A DNA stretch of 64,000 nucleotides from Pseudomonas sp. BGI-2 (GCF_004310295.1 NZ_SISB01000006.1:62001-126000), one strand, 5' to 3'. Positions 53,389 through 62,179 are shown, numbered from the stretch's first letter. Translations and numbers: made by a program. The notes: generated by a model from the letters alone, not told the origin.

Positions 53389-53798
53389 TGAACAAACTGA
53401 TCATGGTGCCAACGACGCATATCGACGTGGCCTGGAAAGAGGGCGCCCACAACCTCGCCTTGGCCTGCGCCACCTCGGGCGGTGAGATCACCGGGGACCA
53501 GCTGAAAATGATGCTCAGCCGTGGCGAACGAACGCTGGTCCGTCTCGATCGGGCCGGGCACATCGCTGGATGGGGCGTCGTGGGTGTCGAGCAACTTCCC
53601 AACTGCCGCGTGCTGTACGTCTATGAGTTGTACGCGCCGCATGGCCATTTTGAAGAGTTTTGTGATGAGTTGGGCGTCATGGCCAAGTCGCTCGGCTGTT
53701 TGCGTCTGCGCTGTGCAGCAGCACCCGCTCAAGCCCGTCTCTACCGGCAGCGCTGTGGATTCGCGCCGGTCTACCAAGTCCTGGAGGTCGAACTGTGA
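53388..53798 (+). CDS. GNAT-like acetyltransferase in the tail region
   Basis: 136 aa. VRLDRAGHIAGWGVVGVEQLPNCRVLYVYELYAPHGHFEEFCDELGVMAKSLGCLRLRCAAAPAQARLYRQRCGFAPVYQVLEVEL follows the GNAT order (beta4, acetyl-CoA loop region, YRQRCGF ending). The acetyl-CoA loop is poorly conserved, so activity is uncertain. Related podoviruses carry such a gene here; substrate unknown. Confidence 0.6.
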   Translation: MNKLIMVPTTHIDVAWKEGAHNLALACATSGGEITGDQLKMMLSRGERTLVRLDRAGHIAGWGVVGVEQLPNCRVLYVYELYAPHGHFEEFCDELGVMAKSLGCLRLRCAAAPAQARLYRQRCGFAPVYQVLEVEL

Positions 53799-54847
53799 AT
53801 ATTGAAGCCCTGCACGAACAGCTCAGCGCAGAGTTCGGCGGCCCAGCCATTGGCGCGCTGCCGGCCTTTATTGGCGATGTGATTCGCCCGCATAAGGGTG
53901 GTGGTGGCCAGTCCAGCTCTACCACGCAATCCATCCCTGAAGAGTTGAAGCCGCTGGCCGCTGCATATGGCAACAAGGCCATGCAGCTGTCCAACACGCC
54001 ATACCAATCCTACGGCGGACAGCAAGTCGCTGACATGAATTGGGCTCAAAACGCCGGGGCTGGCGCGGTTTATAACCGTGCATTCGGTGGAGACTCGCTA
54101 TTTAATTCAGCCAAGGGATCTATGCAGGGTGCACTGGATAGCGGCAATGCGGCGACCTCCAACCCTTACGGCTACTCGGCCGGGGTAGGGTCGGCAGCGC
54201 CGGCCAACAACGGCGGCACCAACCAGTACGCCGGGGCCAATCCATACCTACAGCAGAATATTGACGCCGCGATGGGCGACATCACGCGCAACTACAATGA
54301 CGCTGTCGCCCCAGGCCTGACGACTCAGATGGTCGGTTCTGGCTCGTTTGGCAACACGGGCGCACAGGCTTCGACGACCAACGCGCTCAACGACCTGACC
54401 AAGAACATGGCCAACACCGCTTCTGGCATGCGCATGCAGGATTACACCTCGCAACAGGGCCTGGCTGAGAACCAGATCAATCGCAACATGCAGACCAGCC
54501 AGTACAACACCGGCCTGGCCGATTCGGCGCTGGGTCGCAGCCAGCAGAACAACCAGTTCAATTCGAGCATGGGCAACGACTACGCATCGCGCAATGACCA
54601 AATGAAGTCCCAGTACATGAACCTTGCCCCGGCGTATGCAAACCAGGCTTACACGGACGCCGACCAATTGTCCAAGGTTGGCCAGCAGTGGCAAGACAAC
54701 GCACAGCAAAATCTGGACGCTCAATACCAAAGCTGGAGCGATGCACAGAACGACCCGTACAAGAAGCTGGCGGCCATGTCTGGCGTGTTTGGCTCCGGTT
54801 TGGGCAATACCTCAGCGACAAAGACTTCGGGCGGGGGTGGTAAATGA
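53795..54847 (+). CDS. Internal virion/ejection-type protein
   Basis: 350 aa, rich in Asn, Gln, Gly and Tyr, with a short hydrophobic N-terminal region and long polar helical repeats (NQFNSSMGNDYASRNDQMKSQYMNLAPAYANQAY). This composition fits an ejected inner-head protein. No enzymatic motif. ATGA overlaps with both neighbours. Confidence 0.6.
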   Translation: MNIEALHEQLSAEFGGPAIGALPAFIGDVIRPHKGGGGQSSSTTQSIPEELKPLAAAYGNKAMQLSNTPYQSYGGQQVADMNWAQNAGAGAVYNRAFGGDSLFNSAKGSMQGALDSGNAATSNPYGYSAGVGSAAPANNGGTNQYAGANPYLQQNIDAAMGDITRNYNDAVAPGLTTQMVGSGSFGNTGAQASTTNALNDLTKNMANTASGMRMQDYTSQQGLAENQINRNMQTSQYNTGLADSALGRSQQNNQFNSSMGNDYASRNDQMKSQYMNLAPAYANQAYTDADQLSKVGQQWQDNAQQNLDAQYQSWSDAQNDPYKKLAAMSGVFGSGLGNTSATKTSGGGGK

Positions 54848-55554
54848 GTTTCTTCGGTGATGTGGGCAGCTTCGAACTGTTCAACTTGGGTGCGATGGGG
54901 AATCAGGTCAAGGACAACCCGGCGCGACTGCTCTACGGATCGGCCGACCCGTTTTCAACTGGCATGTGGAACAAGGTGCTGGGCACCAACGACAAGCCAC
55001 TGGTGGACCAGTGGGGTGGCGCCGCACCGCAACGTTACGAAGAGGCTCAGGACGCGGGGATCAATACCGGCCCCGGCAAGACCATGCACGCCATCGCCAA
55101 GACCATCGCCTCGATCTATGCGGGCGGCGCGGCAGGCGGGCTGCTGAGTGGTGGTGCTGGCGCGGCAGGCGGCGCTGGGACTGCCGGTGCGACCGGTGCG
55201 CCAGCGACTACTGCGGGTTACGGGCTCGGACAGCCGGCGGTCACTGGCACCATGGGCAATGCTGCCTATGCGGGCGGCAACGCATCACCCGGGCTGCTCA
55301 GCTCAATGGGCACCAGCTTGTCGAACTTCAACACGCAGGCCAAACCTTACATGGACGCGGCCAGCTACGGACAGAAGGCCTACGGGCTGCTCTCCCCGCA
55401 AGGCCAGCAACAGCCTATGTCTGGTCAGCAGGCCGTGCAGCAGTCCAACAGCGGCCCACAGACCTTGGCCCAACTGGCTCAGGGTCAGCCTAACCCGCTG
55501 ATTGCCCAGCGTCAGCAACAAGCACAGCAACGCCGCGCGCAGAGAGGGTACTGA
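54844..55554 (+). CDS. Gly-rich virion protein
   Basis: 236 aa. N-terminal half globular (FFGDVGSFELFNLGAMGNQVKDNPARLLYGSADPF), middle Gly/Ala membrane-active-like segment (IYAGGAAGGLLSGGAGAAGG), C-terminal Gln-rich tail. Probably an ejection protein that spans the envelope; inferred. Confidence 0.6.
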   Translation: MSFFGDVGSFELFNLGAMGNQVKDNPARLLYGSADPFSTGMWNKVLGTNDKPLVDQWGGAAPQRYEEAQDAGINTGPGKTMHAIAKTIASIYAGGAAGGLLSGGAGAAGGAGTAGATGAPATTAGYGLGQPAVTGTMGNAAYAGGNASPGLLSSMGTSLSNFNTQAKPYMDAASYGQKAYGLLSPQGQQQPMSGQQAVQQSNSGPQTLAQLAQGQPNPLIAQRQQQAQQRRAQRGY

Positions 55555-55555
55555 A

Positions 55556-56791
55556 ATGCCTGACATGAATGGGCTTCTCGACTTTGCGCAATCTCCCGCA
55601 GGTCAAGGCTTGTTGGCCGCTGCATTTGGCGGGCTGGCTACGGCCGGACGCGGCGGTCCGATCAACACCATAGGTGCGGCCGGCCTGTCCGGGATCGCCG
55701 GTTATTCGGCGGCGAGTGCTAACTCGCTGAAGAATCAGCAATTCAAGCTGAAACAAAATCAGATGGAGCAATTGCCAGGCCTGTATTCGACCGATGATGC
55801 AGGGAATACACAATTTGACTTCAAGCGCGGTGCGGCGCTCGGACTGCCCGCAAAGGACATGCTCATCCTTTCCCAGCTGCCAAATGCCTCCAGGGCAAAG
55901 GTGGCGCGCACAGTTGATGTTCCCAGTGCAGACGGCGGCAAGCAAACCATGCAGTACGACGAATACGGTCGTCCGGTGGGTCAGGCTATTGCCTCCTACG
56001 TCGCGCCGCAGCTGGTTGATCTTGGTGGCTCGAAGCAGTTTGCCACGCCGAATGCTGGCCAGAGCTTTGCCATGAGCATGTCGCCTGGCGAGCGGGCGGC
56101 AGATGCCCGGGGCTGGGCGGGCGTCGCTAATCAGCGGGAACAGAATGCCACGCTGAAGGACGCCAACAATGTCCAGCGAGAGGCTGGGCGTATCCAGATC
56201 ATTAGCGGTCCTGACGGCAACAGTTATCGGGTCGACAAGGGGACCGGCCAAGTGTCACCCATTGTTACGCAGGCGGGCACGCCGTTTCAGGACGGCGCGT
56301 CCTCCAAGCTCACTGAGTCGGAAGGCAAGAGCACGCTGTACCTGAGCCAAATGACCGGTGCCCAAAACGTCCTTGATAAAGTTGGCGGGTCGGCTTCGCC
56401 TGCACGCGTAGCACTTGCCCGCAGCCCGTATACCAACGCGCTTGCTGGCGAAGCCGGACAGAAGATCGCCCAGGCACAAGAGCAGTGGGCTGAGGGCTTC
56501 TTGCGCGCCAAGACGGGAGCGGCATCCACGCCGGTAGAGATGGCCAATAACCTGCGCACTTTTTTCCCGGTGGTAGGCGACAGCGAGGCGGTGATCAAGC
56601 AAAAGACGCTCGCCCGTGAACAGGCAATTAGGGATATGGCGATACCTGCGGGACGTGGCGCGGAAAAAGTCACGCCGCGCACTGCGCAACCGCAACCGCA
56701 ACCGCCTATGGCTATACCGAAAGCTGGCGCATTCGCCGATCCAGGAAAAGAAGCCCGTTACCAAGAATTCAAACGGCGTCAGGGGCAATAA
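55556..56791 (+). CDS. Internal virion protein
   Basis: 411 aa: short hydrophobic N-terminal segment (GLLAAAFGGLATAGRGGPINTIGAAGLSGIAGY), then polar helical sequence and a Pro/Gln-rich hinge (QPQPQPPMAIPK). Start MPDMNG at 55556 lies 1 bp past the previous stop (TGAAATG). Second of three consecutive ejection-type proteins. Confidence 0.6.
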   Translation: MPDMNGLLDFAQSPAGQGLLAAAFGGLATAGRGGPINTIGAAGLSGIAGYSAASANSLKNQQFKLKQNQMEQLPGLYSTDDAGNTQFDFKRGAALGLPAKDMLILSQLPNASRAKVARTVDVPSADGGKQTMQYDEYGRPVGQAIASYVAPQLVDLGGSKQFATPNAGQSFAMSMSPGERAADARGWAGVANQREQNATLKDANNVQREAGRIQIISGPDGNSYRVDKGTGQVSPIVTQAGTPFQDGASSKLTESEGKSTLYLSQMTGAQNVLDKVGGSASPARVALARSPYTNALAGEAGQKIAQAQEQWAEGFLRAKTGAASTPVEMANNLRTFFPVVGDSEAVIKQKTLAREQAIRDMAIPAGRGAEKVTPRTAQPQPQPPMAIPKAGAFADPGKEARYQEFKRRQGQ

Positions 56792-56794
56792 ACC

Positions 56795-58795
56795 ATGACC
56801 GAGCAGGAAGAATTTGAGTTCCGTATGCGTCTGGAGCAGGAACAAGCCGCGCCATCTCCTGAACAGTCCCAGGTCCAAGCAGCACAGCCTCAGCAAGAGG
56901 TCGCGGCCCAGTCCCAGACGCCCCCTGATCGACTCAGGGGCCGCAACTGGCTGGAGCGCGGCACGCTCGGTGCGGGCAAGGCCGTTGCTGATCTGATGGA
57001 AGGCGTCGGCTTGGGTGGTGCGCTATGGCCCCGCGGCTGGCAGCGCGCTCCTGGGGCAGATGATGATCTCATGTCAGACCCAGCAGGCATTGGTGGCAAT
57101 ATTGCAGGTCAGGTTGGCATTGGTGTTTTGGGCGGTAAAGCGCTGCAGGGCGCCGGCAAGGCGGTACAGTCAGTAGGCGCAGCACGCGCAATGCCGGTGG
57201 TCAAAAGTGCTGGCGGTCTATTGGAGATGGGGGGGAATGCCATCCTTAATCCTACCAACTATCGCCAAGCTGCCGGAGCGGGTGCAGCCTTCGGTTTGCT
57301 TACACAGCCCGGTGATTTGCCGGGCCGTCTAGCCAATGCGGCCACAGGCGCGATTGGTGGCACTGCCGGTATGGCGGTAGGCCGAGGCGTCGGTAAAGTG
57401 GTTAGCGGCGTCAAATCGCTTATCACTCCAAAAGCCCCCATAGAGATGGAAATCTCGGCCAAGTTGGCGCAAGACGGTGTCGACTATTTCTCCCTGCCCA
57501 AGGCCATCAAGGAGCAGATGGTGACCATCGGCAAGCGCTCCCTGGATGATATTGGTCAGGTGGACACCGAACAGCTCTCGCGCATGGCTGACTTCAACAA
57601 GCTGGGGATTACTCCAACCCGTGGCTGGGTCACCCGTGATGCCAAGGACTGGTGGATGGAAAACAACCTCAACACGGTTGATGATCAGATCCAGGCGCGA
57701 TTCGTCGATGCCAATAGAACGCTGCTGCAAGGCGTCTCGAAAGGTGCCGGCGACGCAACGGACTACCAGCGAGGGCAAGTGCTGAAAAACTCGGTGACCG
57801 GATATGATGACGCGCTGAAGAAAAAAGCCGATACGCTTTATCAATCTGCCAGAGACACGGCTGGCCGAGACATTCCTCTGGATGCTCCCCGCTTCATCAA
57901 CAATGCCTCCGCGGATCTTGACCAGCAAATGCTTGGTTCAAAGCTTCCGGCTGACACGCTTTCATGGTTCAAAAATGCAACCGAGGGCAAGGAGCCTTTC
58001 GACATGGGTACGGCATTACAACGCCTACAGGCATTGAATGGTCGGATCTATAGTACGAGTGACCGCGCCGAAGCCACGGCGCTTGGCATCGTCAAAAATC
58101 ACCTGATCAAGGAAATCGAAGGCAATGGCGACGCGCGTTCTGGCGGGCAGAAAGAACTGGCTGATGCTTTCCAAACTGCCAGGACAGCCGCCGCTGATCG
58201 CTTCCGCTTCCAAGAATCCAATCCTCTGATTGATAAAATCCTCAAAGGCAAATATGCCCCAGAGGATTTGCCGGAGATTGTTGGGCGGATGAAGGTCGAC
58301 GACCTTAATGGACTTTCACAGCTTGAGGCGCAGCGAGGCGTCCCAATCATGGGCGCATTGCGTGACTCTGCGCGGGCCTATATTCGCGACGCCTCGACGC
58401 TCCAGAGCGAAACAGGTGGCTCGTTCACAATCAACGGCATGCGCAAGGCGATAGACAAAATTGGTCCTGAAAAAGGAAAGGCGCTATTTGGTAAGGAAGG
58501 GTGGGAAGAGTACCTGCAGATCTTGCGGGCTGGTGGCGCTATCAACAATCCGCCGATGAAGCCAGCTGGGTCCAGTACTGCCCCGAATTTGCTGCGCATG
58601 ATGCAGCAATTGCCAATCCCTGGCATTCCTCAATCGCTTAACTTGGTATTTTCCGGGATCGGTAAAGCGAAGCAGATGTCGAACGTCGGCGCGGCCTTGA
58701 ATCCATCCATAAAAATGAGCGTGCCAAGAACACCACAGCCAAGCATCCTGCCGTTGATTACAGCCCCAGGCTTACTTGGGATCTCGGAACAATAA
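56795..58795 (+). CDS. Large internal virion/DNA-ejection protein
   Basis: 666 aa. Gln/Glu-rich start, Gly-rich membrane-active part (130-215, GGLLEMGGNAILNPTNYRQAAGAGAAFGLL), then long helical region (220-600). Typical of the largest pilot protein in short-tailed phages. No transglycosylase or peptidase motif seen. Confidence 0.65.
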   Translation: MTEQEEFEFRMRLEQEQAAPSPEQSQVQAAQPQQEVAAQSQTPPDRLRGRNWLERGTLGAGKAVADLMEGVGLGGALWPRGWQRAPGADDDLMSDPAGIGGNIAGQVGIGVLGGKALQGAGKAVQSVGAARAMPVVKSAGGLLEMGGNAILNPTNYRQAAGAGAAFGLLTQPGDLPGRLANAATGAIGGTAGMAVGRGVGKVVSGVKSLITPKAPIEMEISAKLAQDGVDYFSLPKAIKEQMVTIGKRSLDDIGQVDTEQLSRMADFNKLGITPTRGWVTRDAKDWWMENNLNTVDDQIQARFVDANRTLLQGVSKGAGDATDYQRGQVLKNSVTGYDDALKKKADTLYQSARDTAGRDIPLDAPRFINNASADLDQQMLGSKLPADTLSWFKNATEGKEPFDMGTALQRLQALNGRIYSTSDRAEATALGIVKNHLIKEIEGNGDARSGGQKELADAFQTARTAAADRFRFQESNPLIDKILKGKYAPEDLPEIVGRMKVDDLNGLSQLEAQRGVPIMGALRDSARAYIRDASTLQSETGGSFTINGMRKAIDKIGPEKGKALFGKEGWEEYLQILRAGGAINNPPMKPAGSSTAPNLLRMMQQLPIPGIPQSLNLVFSGIGKAKQMSNVGAALNPSIKMSVPRTPQPSILPLITAPGLLGISEQ

Positions 58796-58800
58796 AACAC

Positions 58801-58962
58801 TTAGTCTTCGTCAGGATTGATCAGGACGATTTTCCTGATCCTGCTTCCGCGCGGCAGGTGTTTTTTCGCCATTCGAGTCAGAAATTCCTCCAGCCTCATG
58901 AACAGCCATATTCCAGCAAAGACGCCGGAAAACTGGATTGCCTTAATTAGATGCTCGCTCAA
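58801..58962 (-). CDS. Small leftward membrane protein with TTG start
   Basis: 53 aa: SEHLIKAIQFSGVFAGIWLFMRLEEF then a basic tail (RMAKKHLPRGSRIRKIVLI). One membrane segment (residues 8-22). TTG at 58962 with GGAGG 5 nt upstream gives the best start. It is antisense in a gap between the ejection and tail-fibre genes, so likely expressed from the prophage. Possibly a superinfection-exclusion or holin-type protein; no evidence beyond topology. Confidence 0.5.
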   Translation of the reverse strand: MSEHLIKAIQFSGVFAGIWLFMRLEEFLTRMAKKHLPRGSRIRKIVLINPDED

Positions 58963-58998
58963 GCGAACCTCCAGGGTGTAACGCCCTCACTCAACTAA

Positions 58999-59022
58999 AG
59001 CCCGCCATGTGCGGGCTTTTTT
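58999..59022 (+). terminator. Terminator before the tail fibre gene
   Basis: AGCCCGC-CATGT-GCGGGCT then TTTTTA. Confidence 0.75.
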
Positions 59023-59037
59023 ATTGGGATGAAAAAC

Positions 59038-59850
59038 ATGCCGCTTCCTTCTTCGATCACCGACTTGTCGACCACGGCTGGTAGTAACAGCCCGGCAGGC
59101 TCGGAATCACCATCATTGATAGACGATTACCTGCGCACCTACGCATCATACATCGCTCTGCTGAGAGACCAGAATAGCACCACTCCACAGACAATCGCCT
59201 CGGCGACGTTGACTGATATCGGGGGCGCAACGACCAACGTTATCATTATCAGCGGTACGGTCACGATCACAGGTCTTGGTACGGCTGCCGCAGGAGTAAG
59301 GCGTAGCGTTCGCTTCAGTGGGATACTTGTACTGACTCACAACGCGACTTCCTTGGTCCTGCCTGGCGCAGCAAACATCACCACTGCTGCCGGCGACTGT
59401 GCAGAGTTCCGCAGCCTTGGCAGCGGCAACTGGGTTTGCACCAGCTTTAACGCCGCCAGTGGCGATTATTGCCGGACCAATATCCTCGGCACTGTCAGCC
59501 AGGCGAGTGGCGTGCCTACAGGGGCCATCATCGAAACAATCACAAATTCCAACGGCATCGCGATGAAGCTGGCGAACGGGGTCATGTTTTGCCTATGGCA
59601 AACAACTGGATTTTCTCTCGCCGCTAACGGGTTTGCCAACTTCGGACCCTACAGCCTCCCGGCAAGCTTCACCAGCTCGGCAACGGTACTTGCGGCCGGA
59701 AGCGCTCTACCAGGCACGAATTATGACTTCTACGGCATTACGGCAATCAACGTTTCGACAACGAACTCTTTTACCGTAGCAATGCGCAATGGGGCAACCG
59801 CCCAAACGGCTTCCGCAAGCATTATTTTCGCAGGCAGGTGGTATGTATGA
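59038..59850 (+). CDS. Tail fibre protein
   Basis: 270 aa: MPLPSSITDLSTTAGSNSPAGSESPSLIDDYLRTYASYIALLRDQN is the usual N-terminal virion-binding part of phage fibres; the rest is beta (GTVTITGLGTAAAGVRRSVRFSGILVLTHNATSLVLPG). Ends FAGRWYV. An ATG at 59029 is also possible. No C-type-lectin variable region of the Mtd kind is seen. Confidence 0.75.
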   Translation: MPLPSSITDLSTTAGSNSPAGSESPSLIDDYLRTYASYIALLRDQNSTTPQTIASATLTDIGGATTNVIIISGTVTITGLGTAAAGVRRSVRFSGILVLTHNATSLVLPGAANITTAAGDCAEFRSLGSGNWVCTSFNAASGDYCRTNILGTVSQASGVPTGAIIETITNSNGIAMKLANGVMFCLWQTTGFSLAANGFANFGPYSLPASFTSSATVLAAGSALPGTNYDFYGITAINVSTTNSFTVAMRNGATAQTASASIIFAGRWYV

Positions 59851-60200
59851 GAATCAAACTCTCCCCATTAAGCACAGACGAAACCCTGGCTGTTGTGAAA
59901 CAGGGGGACTGCCTGACCGTCAACGGCGAGGACTTCGACTTCTCGCCCATGGAGAACGGCGACACGCTGCCGCGTTCCGCAATTCTCTCCCAGTGGTTTG
60001 TGGGCGACGTGGACAAGGTTTCTGGCGAGCTGATCCTTACGTTGCAGCTGCCTAACCCGTGGAACTACAGCCCTGAACAGGCGTTCCCGGTGGATCTGGT
60101 TGATGTTCCAGACGGCCCGGTTGAGTTCCCGCCACCTCTGCCGGAAGCGCTGCCACCGCCGCCAGTGGCAGAGCAATTATCCGAAGAGGGTGCCGCATGA
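59847..60200 (+). CDS. Tail-fibre-associated protein
   Basis: 117 aa: MRIKLSPLSTDETLAVVKQGDCLTVNGEDFDFSPMENGDTLPRSAILSQWFVGDVDKVSGELILTLQLPNPWNYSPEQAFPVDLVD with a Pro-rich C-terminus. A known phage-tail region family without assigned role. ATGA overlaps. Confidence 0.65.
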   Translation: MRIKLSPLSTDETLAVVKQGDCLTVNGEDFDFSPMENGDTLPRSAILSQWFVGDVDKVSGELILTLQLPNPWNYSPEQAFPVDLVDVPDGPVEFPPPLPEALPPPPVAEQLSEEGAA

Positions 60201-60565
60201 GCAACATTGACTGGAGCAAACTCATCACCAAGGCCATGAAGGATGCTGCCGCGACCGCGGCGCACTTGGTCTTGATGAAGGCCGAACTGGCCGCGCGCAA
60301 CGCCCAATGTGTCCTACAGATCGCCCGCATTCAGGACCGAATCGACACGATCGGGTTTGGCATCGAAATAGGCGAAGCAACCGCTGAGGATGAGGCAGAG
60401 CAGGCCGCGCTTCTGATAAATATAAAGGCATGGAAAAAATACAAATTCGATCTTGGAAAAGTCACAGCTCAGCCGACGTGGCATGCGGCGCCAGTCTGGC
60501 CGGTCATTCCAGCCATACCTGTGATTATTGCAGACCCCAGTGCTCGCCAAGCAGATAGCGTTTAG
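60197..60565 (+). CDS. Tail assembly chaperone-like protein
   Basis: 122 aa, helical N-terminus (SNIDWSKLITKAMKDAAATAAHLVLMKAELAARNAQC) and a hydrophobic Pro-rich end. Position after the fibre gene fits an assembly helper; not proved. ATGA start. Confidence 0.5.
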   Translation: MSNIDWSKLITKAMKDAAATAAHLVLMKAELAARNAQCVLQIARIQDRIDTIGFGIEIGEATAEDEAEQAALLINIKAWKKYKFDLGKVTAQPTWHAAPVWPVIPAIPVIIADPSARQADSV

Positions 60566-60577
60566 CAAGAGGTTGAT

Positions 60578-61129
60578 ATGCCAATCACCGCGCGGCAGTT
60601 GCTGCTGATTCTCCCGGACGCCGGCAAGCAAGCCGGCGTTTTTGCGTCTGCGCTGAATTTGGCCATGGAGCGGTATCAGATCAACACCCGGTTGAGGATT
60701 GCGGCCTTCATCGCCCAAGTTGGTCATGAATCCGGCCAGTTCCGTTATGTGCGGGAGCTTGGTGGCGACCAGTATCTGAGCAAGTACGACACTGGCCCCC
60801 TGGCCAAGCGTTTGGGCAATACGCCAGAGGCCGATGGCGATGGGCAGAAGTACCGCGGGCGCGGGTTGATCCAAATCACAGGCCGCGACAACTACCTGGC
60901 GTGCAGCAAGGCGTTGTTCTCAGATGATCGGTTACTCCGAACACCTGAATTGCTCGAGCAGGCTGAGTGGGCGTGCAAGTCGGCGGCGTGGTTCTGGAAC
61001 TCGCGGAACCTGAACGCCCTAGCAGACGATGGCGACTTCGAGCGCATCACCCGTCGCATCAACGGTGGATTGAACGGATACGCCGAGCGGCTGGCGTTCT
61101 ACAAGACCGCGCTGAGTGTGCTGGTATGA
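60578..61129 (+). CDS. Endolysin, glycoside hydrolase 19 type
   Basis: 183 aa. GH19 lysozyme/chitinase-like fold: FIAQVGHESGQFRYVREL with catalytic Glu51 and Glu60, KYRGRGLIQITGRDNYL, and WFWNSRNLNALADDGDFERITRRINGG. No signal peptide, so release depends on a holin. AAGAGG precedes ATG. Overlaps Rz by four bases. Confidence 0.88.
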   Translation: MPITARQLLLILPDAGKQAGVFASALNLAMERYQINTRLRIAAFIAQVGHESGQFRYVRELGGDQYLSKYDTGPLAKRLGNTPEADGDGQKYRGRGLIQITGRDNYLACSKALFSDDRLLRTPELLEQAEWACKSAAWFWNSRNLNALADDGDFERITRRINGGLNGYAERLAFYKTALSVLV

Positions 61130-61641
61130 GCCCGCTGTTGCTCCGCTTCCTTCCTTATATAGCTGCGGTGCTGCTGGTGGCCGGCGCGCTCTTCGGCGCC
61201 TATCACCACGGCCTTTCTATGAAGGATGCCGAATGGCAGAGCCTGTGGAATGACCGCAACACCCTGGACGCCAAGGCGCGGGCGTCGAATGAGTCCGCTG
61301 CCCGCGCAAAGGAACAGACCTATCAACAGTCTATCAACAAGGCGATCCAAGATGGTCAACGAACGATCGATCAGGCAATTGCTGATGCCGCCGCTGCTCG
61401 CGCTTCTGCTGACAGCCTGCGCGGGGCAGCCGACGACCTTGCCGCTAGACTCGCAGCCAGTGAAAGCAGCGGCAATTCCTGCACTGCCGCCGCAAGCCAG
61501 GCAGCTACCCGCGCCGCCATGGTGTTTGCCGACGTGCTCAAAAAATCTGTCAAACGAAATACAGAACTGGCAGAGACAGCTGACCGAGCCAGAGCCAGGG
61601 GAGTGACCTGCGAACAAGTTTACGATGCGCTGGGTAATTGA
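61126..61641 (+). CDS. Rz-like inner-membrane spanin (DUF2514)
   Basis: 171 aa. One N-terminal membrane segment (LLRFLPYIAAVLLVAGALFGAY), then a long periplasmic coiled coil (50-125) and a C-terminal Cys pair (NSCTAAA, GVTCEQ). Forms the i-spanin that, with Rz1, fuses inner and outer membranes at lysis. The Rz1 gene is nested in another frame. Confidence 0.8.
   Translation: MSPLLLRFLPYIAAVLLVAGALFGAYHHGLSMKDAEWQSLWNDRNTLDAKARASNESAARAKEQTYQQSINKAIQDGQRTIDQAIADAAAARASADSLRGAADDLAARLAASESSGNSCTAAASQAATRAAMVFADVLKKSVKRNTELAETADRARARGVTCEQVYDALGN
61352..61606 (+). CDS. Rz1-like outer-membrane spanin lipoprotein
   Basis: 84 aa, in the +1 frame inside Rz. Signal peptide with lipobox LLTAC (RQLLMPPLLALLLTAC), then a short Pro-rich chain (LPLDSQPVKAAAIPALPPQARQLPAPPW), as in o-spanins. 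ATG 61352 is the likely start. A fully embedded rz1 is the lambda arrangement. Confidence 0.8.
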   Translation: MVNERSIRQLLMPPLLALLLTACAGQPTTLPLDSQPVKAAAIPALPPQARQLPAPPWCLPTCSKNLSNEIQNWQRQLTEPEPGE

Positions 61642-61790
61642 GCTGTCGCTTGAGTCGGCCCATGCGCGAATCGCTGCTGACCAGGTGATTGACGGCAAGG
61701 TGCCAGATCCCACCGGCCGGCGACCAAGGATTGATTGCGCTGGCGGCGTGCCAGGATTACGTGCGTGGAATTCAGCCAGCGTTGCCTTGA
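61625..61790 (+). pseudogene. Small phage gene with a one-base frameshift
   Basis: ATG 61625 (inside the Rz end) reads MRWVIELSLESAHARIAADQVIDGKVPDPTG; the frame then changes near 61709-61720 and continues in the next frame as QGLIALAACQDYVRGIQPALP to TGA 61788. The total of 166 nt is one base too many; one extra C in GGCCGGC would explain it. About 54 aa when repaired. Family unknown. Could be an error in the assembly. Confidence 0.5.
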
Positions 61791-62179
61791 GATAGCTCCT
61801 GACCAACTCGTGTTACATCATCGGTGCGATTTGAGACTGAGGAGCTTGGGCCGTCCTGGTCTTTCTGTAGTTTTTTGATTCGGTTCCGTTCCTTCTCGCG
61901 GATAGCTGCGAGAACAGGGTATCCAAAGACTAAACTCACCGGCCAAATGATCACGACACTGATTAAAGCAATGCTGTGAACCAGCCTGTCACCATGCTCA
62001 AGTCCCAAAGCCCTAAGTACGCTGTCCAATATCGGGTTTGTTTGTGTGGGCGTATAAGTGCCTTCGATCCAATTTCGACGGATCTGATTGAGCTGAAAAA
62101 ACAGGCCGATAAGCAGAGCGAAAACCCACAGGACAAGCAAAACAGCGCTTACTAATGCGATGTGTCTCATGATTTCCAT
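61772..62179 (-). CDS. Membrane protein, phage cargo
   Basis: 135 aa from ATG 62179 (GGAG 8 nt upstream). Two membrane segments (about 6-28 and 64-88) around a 35-residue loop, then a charged C-terminus (REKERNRIKKLQKDQD). Leftward, opposite to the lysis genes, so likely a lysogenic-conversion gene. No family recognised. Confidence 0.6.
   Translation of the reverse strand: MEIMRHIALVSAVLLVLWVFALLIGLFFQLNQIRRNWIEGTYTPTQTNPILDSVLRALGLEHGDRLVHSIALISVVIIWPVSLVFGYPVLAAIREKERNRIKKLQKDQDGPSSSVSNRTDDVTRVGQELSQGNAG

Noticed and set aside
53388..59850. Diversity-generating retroelement, expected by analogy to BPP-1
   Set aside because: No reverse transcriptase frame and no template/variable repeat pair was seen in the window.
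60561..60570. TTAGCAA half-site at the end of the 122-aa tail gene
   Set aside because: Single isolated copy at a stop codon in the late operon; probably chance.
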